Source: Heterocephalus glaber
Taxonomy: Eukaryota; Chordata; Mammalia; Rodentia; Bathyergidae
Direction of reading: 5' to 3'
DNA: 64,000 nucleotides
Assembly (NCBI RefSeq): GCF_000247695.1
Contig: NW_004624866.1
Coordinates: 3,931,075-3,995,074, forward strand
Shown: piece by piece, positions 58,165 through 64,000 of the stretch
Layout of the letters: each line of letters starts with the position of its first letter
How positions within the stretch are numbered: position 1 is the stretch's first letter
Notes under the pieces: generated by a model
The model's database searches: none
Seen by the model: the letters and a program-made list of their open reading frames with translations, nothing else
Told to the model about the DNA's origin: nothing
Program-made: the position numbers and the translations under genes

Positions 58165-58391
58165 CTACAGACCCTGGATCTCCTCTTGCTGGGGTTGACA
58201 TCTGAGGTGAATTACGCTGGGGAGATTTTTTTCCTCCTGGCTTTTCAATGTAAACTTCTTAAACTCAGAAAAGACCAAATATTCTTTTCTTCCATAGCCA
58301 AATTTTCTATCTGTTTGTGAACTCTCCCTCAACATATTCCTTAAAGCAGAACTGAAAGATTCTTCATAATTTATAGTATTGTTTTCATCTT
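58165..58391 (-). CDS. Candidate terminal coding exon, unproven
   Basis: Minus-strand open frame ending in TAG at 58165-58167. Directly upstream is a good splice acceptor: a pyrimidine-rich TTCATTTCTTTCTAG whose AG ends at 58392. From there about 75 codons stay open, with varied, polar, protein-like composition (residues NNTINYEESFSSALRNM, RKFGYGRKEYLVFSEFKK). It is not in a repeat that I recognise. A minus-strand ATTAAA near 58050 could serve as poly(A) signal. I recognise no family and see no partner exon, so a chance frame of 89 codons remains plausible. Confidence 0.22.
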
Positions 58392-59309
58392 CTAGAAAGA
58401 AATGAATCATGGTTATAATTTTTATTTTTACCACTGACCTTTGTTCAGCCCCACAAATGATTTTACAAGAATAATCATTCTTGAAAAAAAAAAATTAGAG
58501 CCATTGCCAAATGAAAATGATTCATCCTTTATCAGAAAAAACGTGCATTATTAACAATAAAACCTCTGCAGGCATAAAGTTTTGAATTTATATCTCAAAA
58601 ATTTATTTCACAAAACTATTCATGCCTTTCCTTTAAGGAAGTAGTACTCATATAGTTTAAGTTTTCATGTGCATATAATCTACTAAATGTACATCAAATA
58701 TAATATGATATATCTGCTACATAATGTCTATGAAAGTCAGTATTTTAATATAATTGCCCATTTATATTAAAAGCCTCTTATAAAAATCTTTTCCTCTCCT
58801 AAAATATCTTTTTTTCCCCAATGAGAATAATAGTCATAATTACAGAGTAGTAATACATGACAGATAATGTTCCAATTTTAGAAAATTAGCTCTTTCTTAG
58901 CCTTGCGGTGAAACCCTTTTTATCTGCCTCCGTATTGGTGTCATATAGAATGAGGGTATTATTTGGCTTTTCAGGGCAAAGAGACACATAATAAAGTACT
59001 CACTAAGACAAAATTGTTATATTAACTAACACAGATGGCTGTTAAAGAACAACAGGAGAATCAGAAAGAATTTTTTTTTCAATTTGAAGCAGTTTTTTCG
59101 GAATTACATTTTAAGCCATTCCCTTAAGCTAAAATCAGTTTTTATATTCATAACACATTGATTTTTCTTCTGATCAACCTAAATAGTCAGTGAATCATTT
59201 TGAAATGTTTCTTGACATTCTTCCTATCTAGTTCTGTATCCCATTTGTTCACCACATAGTTCAAATTTTAGTCTTCAATTTCTCAAGCCAAGACATCTAG
59301 GAAGCTCAG
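58392..59309. other. No recognisable feature
   Basis: AT-rich unique-looking sequence upstream of the candidate exon. Confidence 0.4.
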
Positions 59310-59455
59310 TCAACAATAATGCAGGGAAAGAGCATTGGCCAGTGTGTCCATGTCCAGACCCACCATTGCCCAGCTCTCAGTAGACCTCGATTTGTCTGTC
59401 TATAAAATGGGAAGGATGAATTGAGCCGTTTGTTTGTTGTCTAAGTAATTACCTA
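59310..59455 (+). mobile_element. MIR SINE, sense
   Basis: GGGAAAGAGCATTGGCCAGT, a CCACCATTGCCCAGCTCTCA block and GTCTGTCTATAAAATGGGAA GGATGAA match sense MIR. Confidence 0.65.
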
Positions 59456-59494
59456 TCATCATGGATCAACTTATAAATTCTTTCATTCTCATAT

Positions 59495-59570
59495 TAATCT
59501 CAGAAGGTAATCATCATTTTCTCTGCTATATAAATAAAGAAATTGAGGTTCTGAGAAAAGGAAAAAAACT
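59495..59570 (-). mobile_element. MIR fragment, antisense
   Basis: TTAATCTCAGAAGGTAATCA and ATAAAGAAATTGAGGTTCTG AGA match the reverse MIR core. Confidence 0.5.
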
Positions 59571-60659
59571 TCTACTCATTAAGGCTGCCAGAAGTTTTAC
59601 TTGTCATTGTGCTTATATTTAAAATTAATTCTGCTGGGTCTTCATTCTACAGGACAGGAAGCCTGGTCTCAGGAAATCTAAATCTTATTGCCAATAATTG
59701 GCAAACTGGTCTTGGAGTCAGGGCTGCCTTGACCACAAACTTCCTGTTCTTTCCAACCCCTCTTCTTCTGTTCTTGATAATTTCTTGAATCAATTTTTCT
59801 GAGCTCTCTTCTAGTCAGATAAATGGACCAATGAAAGTGAGTGAATTGTCTAACCTTCACAGATATTTCAATGCTCCCCAAGAAGAGGTCCAATTCCATT
59901 TATGAGGTGTCTTCTTGAGCATTTTCATCAGCCCAAGGCAGGCAGAAAGAAAGAAAATTGCTAATAGGCCCCAACTTCATTTGAGTTCTGATGGCCCAGA
60001 GGAATTGTGGGTATTGAGTTGAAGCAAGAACTGCAGTATGAAATCTGTTCATAAAAATCATTACTCTTTAAAAATATCACTGCTGCACATCTGAAAAAGT
60101 CCTTTCAAGCACATACACCTGTATAAAATGGAAGGTGAGGACACACTGACAGCAAAAGGCTTAGCAGTCCATCAAATGAACTGATTCACTAATATTAGGA
60201 ATTATATCAGTTTTTCAGTCAAGAAAATTTCTAACAACTTTTCCAAAGAATAGTCTTACTTAAAAAATCAACACACACATTGTCTTCTACCCAAGGTCAA
60301 GAAGGTTCAGTGGCAGCCACAAATTGTGGACCAGACATCTGCTCAGCTCATGTGTGGACCAGAAATCAGAGCAGCCCAAACAACTCAAGCCGAGTACAAG
60401 GCTTATTTTCTCGGAAAGGGAAATGAAATAAATTTTACTCTCAGTTCTTCGCTAAAGTATAGACAACTGAATGAAAATTTAAAATGGCCTTGAGTGGAAA
60501 GGGTCATTACAAAGGAACTAAGATATTTTTCTGGCCCCAAGAATATAAACATAAGCTACTGAAAAAAAGGGATATTTGAGATCGGAGCAATTTAGGGACA
60601 GACCTAAGACAAGTGCACAAGCAAGAAAGCTGAAAATTCTATTTATAATAAAAACCCAG
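59571..60659. other. No recognisable feature
   Basis: Unique-looking; the 73-codon minus frame at 59678-59899 has no recognisable domain. Confidence 0.4.
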
Positions 60660-60960
60660 GGATTCGTCAAAACCAGCCACTGTTAGCTACTGCGATTAAA
60701 TCATTAAATATCCTCTTTTCTTTGCAGGCAGAGAACTCTTGTTTTATTGTGGCATAAAATGTAACGTAACAAAGGCTTAATTGCATGGTAAGCACCGCCC
60801 CTCCCAGGCGAATACGCATTATGAGAGTACGTATAAAATTTTGTCACAAATCCACCATCCTGTACACTGGGCAAATTTCTGAAATATTAATTTTCTCTTA
60901 ACCATGTGAATGAGTCAGCAAATTGAGAGCCCTGTCTTAAAATGGAGAAATAAAATTCTA
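60660..60960. promoter_or_regulatory. Candidate conserved non-coding element with retained CpGs
   Basis: In AT-rich surroundings this block keeps several CpGs (near 60693, 60765, 60796, 60810, 60815 and 60831) and carries TGAGTCAGCA at 60911-60920, an AP-1/NF-E2-like motif. A plus-strand acceptor-like TTTTCTTTGCAG (ending 60727) and a GTAAGC donor-like signal (60788) bracket a 60-base segment that is closed in all three frames. It may be an enhancer or non-coding RNA exon. This is inference. Confidence 0.2.
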
Positions 60961-61761
60961 CATCTCTTTTGCTGTTTATCATATCTTACCAGCAACACCT
61001 GCAATGCATCTGAGCTTTGACAATAAAACAATACCTAGATTCATTCTTTATACTTTTCCTGTTAGTTTAGCTGTTCCCTGAGCAATAAAATCAGAAATAA
61101 ATCAGTTTAAGAGATAAGCTTGAGGTTCTAAAAAAGAAGAGAAAAGAATCAATCTGATAGTGAAGAAAAGAGATACAAAGGACAAAGCAAGCAATCAAAA
61201 GCGGGATCCAAGAGGACCCGAGGGTCTGGGTAGCATTTCATCACTAGATATAGATAACCAATTCAGATGTGTCCCTGATATGTTTGTTATGTTGTTCCCA
61301 GAAATTGCTACAATCTGACAAATTACCTGCTGGTTGCTAAAATTCCCTTGTCTGGTCTACCTCTTGGGAAAATCAGAACCAATCCTCCTTTCTTACACAA
61401 TGGTCTTTGCCCAGGGTCCCTTTAACAGATCTGATATCTGAATTCAAGGGGAAAATGCTACAAATACAATGCAGAACCTTCTTCATCATCTTTCCATTGA
61501 GCTGTTATGATCTATTAGAACCTCTTATTCTCCTAAGAATTTTATTTAAAATGTCTGTTTCTTTGACAAAGGTAGACCCTATGGATTGCTTTTTACCACT
61601 CTTCTAACTCAAATTTCTACTCCTAAAATGGAGTGCAGCTATATGACCCATCACTGTTTGTGAAAAGTAATACCACATCACAGAGTCTAAACAAAGATAG
61701 TGGTGATTTACTGAAATCCACCACACTAGTTCCTTTACACAACGAAACTATAGGATTTATC
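60961..61761. other. No recognisable feature
   Basis: Unique-looking sequence. Confidence 0.4.
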
Positions 61762-62060
61762 CTACAGACCGCCATAATCTACCATCCACTTAGATGAATG
61801 AATTGTGACATCCAAGTAAAGTAGAAGGGAGGACTTTATTAATTGGGGAAGGGAAATTTTGTAATATTTAACTAGATGTTTCAGCTGAGATTTGCACACT
61901 TCTGCTTGAAAGGCCAATCTGAATAGATCATGATATTCTTCAATAAAATGTGAAAGCTCTAGCAGTTTTTTCTTTTTCTCATAGGTCACCGGACATGGGG
62001 CTCTGTCAATTATGGAATCCGATTCCTTCAATACTTACCCACATTCATCCTGAATGCCAC
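61762..62060. other. Open frames and splice-like signals on both strands, unproven
   Basis: The minus strand is open for 89 codons (62031 to 61762) with protein-like residues such as LLELSHFIEEYHDLFRLAFQ, but only a non-ATG start, and a GTAAGT donor-like site lies just upstream at 62034-62039. The plus strand has a strong acceptor-like TTTTTTCTTTTTCTCATAG ending at 61984, followed by 22 open codons and a TGA. Neither reading is supported by a known family. Confidence 0.15.
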
Positions 62061-62227
62061 TAGATAATTGAAATAATGAAACATTTCAGAACTCAAGAGG
62101 CCCAGGGTTCATAGCACTGAGGATTCCAAAAGTGAACCTCACTTCTTGGGTACTCCATGACTCACCATGTCATTGACTCTCGAGGCTCACCCCAGTCTTC
62201 CCAGTGGGTAAGACTATTGTTCATAGA
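62061..62227. other. No recognisable feature
   Basis: Short unique-looking spacer upstream of the ID target duplication. Confidence 0.4.
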
Positions 62228-62239
62228 AATTTAGGAACA

Positions 62240-62337
62240 GGCTGGGGATTGAGCTCAGTGGCACCGTGCCTGCCTCGCAAGTGCAAGGTCCTGAATTCGA
62301 TCCCCAATACCAAAAATAAAAAAATTTTTTAAAAATT
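62240..62337 (+). mobile_element. ID-type tRNA-derived SINE
   Basis: GGCTGGGGATTGAGCTCAGT start, CACCGTGCCTGCCTCGCAAG variant, B box ATTCGATCCCC and an A/T-rich tail. 12-bp target duplication AATTTAGGAACA (62228-62239) and AATTTAAGAACA (62338-62349). Confidence 0.94.
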
Positions 62338-62349
62338 AATTTAAGAACA

Positions 62350-63332
62350 ATGGTTCAATCTGGTCCTAGGCCAACTGGTTTTTTCCTGTTGCAAAATTGT
62401 GAACTGACTCCTTAACACACGGCCCAGGTCTAGATGGGATGGACATGAGGCCAAACTCATTGCCTCTGTGAAGAAACCAACAGACCCAGGTGAAGCCATT
62501 TGCACTTGCTTATGAGATAAAGGACTCTGTGGCTTTTTCTTGTATCCTCAATGAACAAATTCTTTATTCAGGACACATAGAGAAAAAATAATGTCATCCA
62601 ACAAGGCCAAACGAGGCAGGTATTATGTTTGTGATGAGAATAGCCCGTTACAAAAATCCCCCTAACCCTTTCATGTTGTGGACTTCAGTCAGGGCTTTGG
62701 AGAGACAGTAATTTGTTGTCTTTGCAACCTGCACCTCCCTTGCCCGTGCATCAGAATAGCGAGGAATAGCTGGCAGTGTGGCAGACCTGCTGTGTCACTG
62801 GTAGATCGCCCCTCTGTCCCTTCTACTCTGAGAGGCCTCTCATTCCCAGGTTTCTCACAAAGACCGCTGAGATTGATACCTAGTTGTAGTAAAAGTCAGA
62901 ACCCTCTGATACCTCATTACAGAAAGGACCAGAACCTTCTATTTTCCTGTTTTATCACTTGATAATTCAGTGTCATCCATTTCCTCATGAGCCTCATGAA
63001 TGAACATTTCCAGATTTCCTCACAGCTTCCCGATATTCCATCCTGAGCCCCTGCCCAACTTGTCTTCATGTCCAACACCCAAGGGTTTAATCATGTCATG
63101 ATAAGTAGGAAAAAGCACTAAATTAATTAATCAGGATTATTATTTGACAAATTGTCCTCTTGGCTCTAGTAATTATTCTATGCTGCTTTAAGATCTTCAT
63201 GTCAACAATCTTACAGATTTAAAAAGCTATTGCTTCAGTTTCCAAACTTTATAAATAATTAAAGTCTTTCTTAAAGGAAATGATGCACCCACAACATCAT
63301 AAGGAAGGATAGTATTTGCCATCTCCTACAAC
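62350..63332. other. No recognisable feature
   Basis: Unique-looking; the 94-codon plus frame at 62678-62962 has no recognisable domain. Confidence 0.4.
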
Positions 63333-63716
63333 CTGATCATGGTTTTTTCCCTCTGAAATTAATTTTGAAATTTAATCTCTGCTGTGAAACAGTAAGAGGT
63401 GGGACCGGGTGGGATATTTCAAAATTGACTAGCATCCTGCCCTCATGAATGGATTACTCTATCCATGCAATTAATGGATGAATGCACCATCTCAAAAATG
63501 AGCCTGCTAGACAAGCCAGTTTGGCTAAGTCTCTCGAACATGCTTTCTGTTTTTTGCCATTTGATGTCTTGCACTGCCTTGGAACTCTGAAAGCCCAGAG
63601 ATCATCACCAGATATGACCCCTTGACCCTGTATCAGAACCAAAGAAACCTCTTTTATTTATAACCTACCAAGTCTATGCTATTATGCTATTAGAAACAGA
63701 AAATGAACTAAGACAC
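63333..63716 (+). mobile_element. MaLR LTR (MST-like), sense
   Basis: TGATCATGGTTTTTTCCCTC start, AATTTAATCTCTGCTGTGAA, GAGGTGGGACCGGGTGGGAT, CCTCATGAATGGATTACTCT and end AAACAGAAAATGAACTAAGACAC are landmarks of a complete MaLR LTR. Confidence 0.8.
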
Positions 63717-64000
63717 CATGTTAATACTTACTGTAGCCAGCGACTGTCATGTGAGTTTTGCATGTTTGAATCAGGAAAATATTTGACTCCTTACCAAACG
63801 TGGAATATGTTTGTTGTTTTGACTATGAACACTAATCTTACCAATGAAGAGAAAAGGCAATTAAGAACACTGTTCTTGCCCTAGTTTTGGTATTTCCTCT
63901 TTTAGTCTCTTTTTAATTGCTAAAAATGAATGTCTTCTTAATTTGGGAATTATTTTGTTTGTTCAAAAGAAGGGTAGATGGATTTATAATAAAACTGCCA
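63717..64000. other. No recognisable feature
   Basis: AT-rich end of the window; a 66-codon frame at 63684-63884 overlaps the LTR end and has no domain. Confidence 0.4.

Noticed and set aside
1..64000. CRISPR arrays, operons, phage or plasmid modules
   Set aside because: No regularly spaced identical repeats and no prokaryote-like gene organisation. The repeats present are mammalian SINE, LINE and LTR elements.

Overview
This window is nuclear DNA from a mammal, most likely a non-murid rodent. It is AT-rich and CpG-poor. It is full of mammalian interspersed repeats: MIR, L2, L1, MaLR/MLT1, ERVL-type LTRs and hAT/MER5 relics. It also carries rodent-lineage SINEs: tRNA-derived ID-type elements with A and B boxes, poly(A) tails and target-site duplications, plus 7SL-derived B1 and a B1-ID composite. 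The ID copies share an unusual variant after the A box (reading CCGCCGCCTGC) instead of the common rodent AGAGCGCTTGCC. I cannot fix the genus from the sequence alone. There is no sign of bacterial, plasmid or phage organisation: no operons, no Shine-Dalgarno-led long ORFs and no CRISPR.

I find no complete protein-coding gene. The longest open frames are 166 codons or fewer and fall in SINEs, simple repeats, LINE remnants or unremarkable sequence. The window is therefore intergenic desert or large intron. The best coding-like hints are a candidate terminal exon on the minus strand near 58.2-58.4 kb, a 34-codon basic-plus-hydrophobic small ORF with a good Kozak context at 9776, and splice-like signals near 60.7 and 62.0 kb. 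All are unproven.

Layout: 0-5 kb has a cluster of ID SINEs, MIR/L2, a MaLR LTR and a tRNA-like relic. 5-12 kb has a B1-ID composite, an antisense old L1 split by a hAT-like element, and a sense L1M 3' end. 12.8-18.5 kb has a 270-bp polypyrimidine tract, microsatellites and two nested MaLR LTRs. 20.2-22.5 kb has a 5'-inverted, catalytically deleted L1 split by a solo LTR with a 4-bp target duplication. 24-28 kb has a 5S rRNA fragment, a MaLR element with internal sequence between two partial LTRs, and an MLT1. 28.6-36.8 kb has antisense L1 3' end, MLT1, MIR, a B1 with a tandem internal unit, an MLT2-like LTR and three ID copies. 39-52 kb has MER5-like hAT copies, MST/MLT LTRs, the 3' half of a second MaLR provirus, L2 and L1 3' UTR. 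52-64 kb is mostly unique sequence with MaLR LTRs, MIRs and one ID.

The most interesting observations are the all-plus-strand orientation of the ten recognisable young-type ID insertions, the LTR-in-inverted-L1 nest, the MaLR nests, the B1 with a 34-bp tandem unit, the candidate minus-strand exon, and a CpG-retaining conserved-element candidate near 60.7-60.9 kb.
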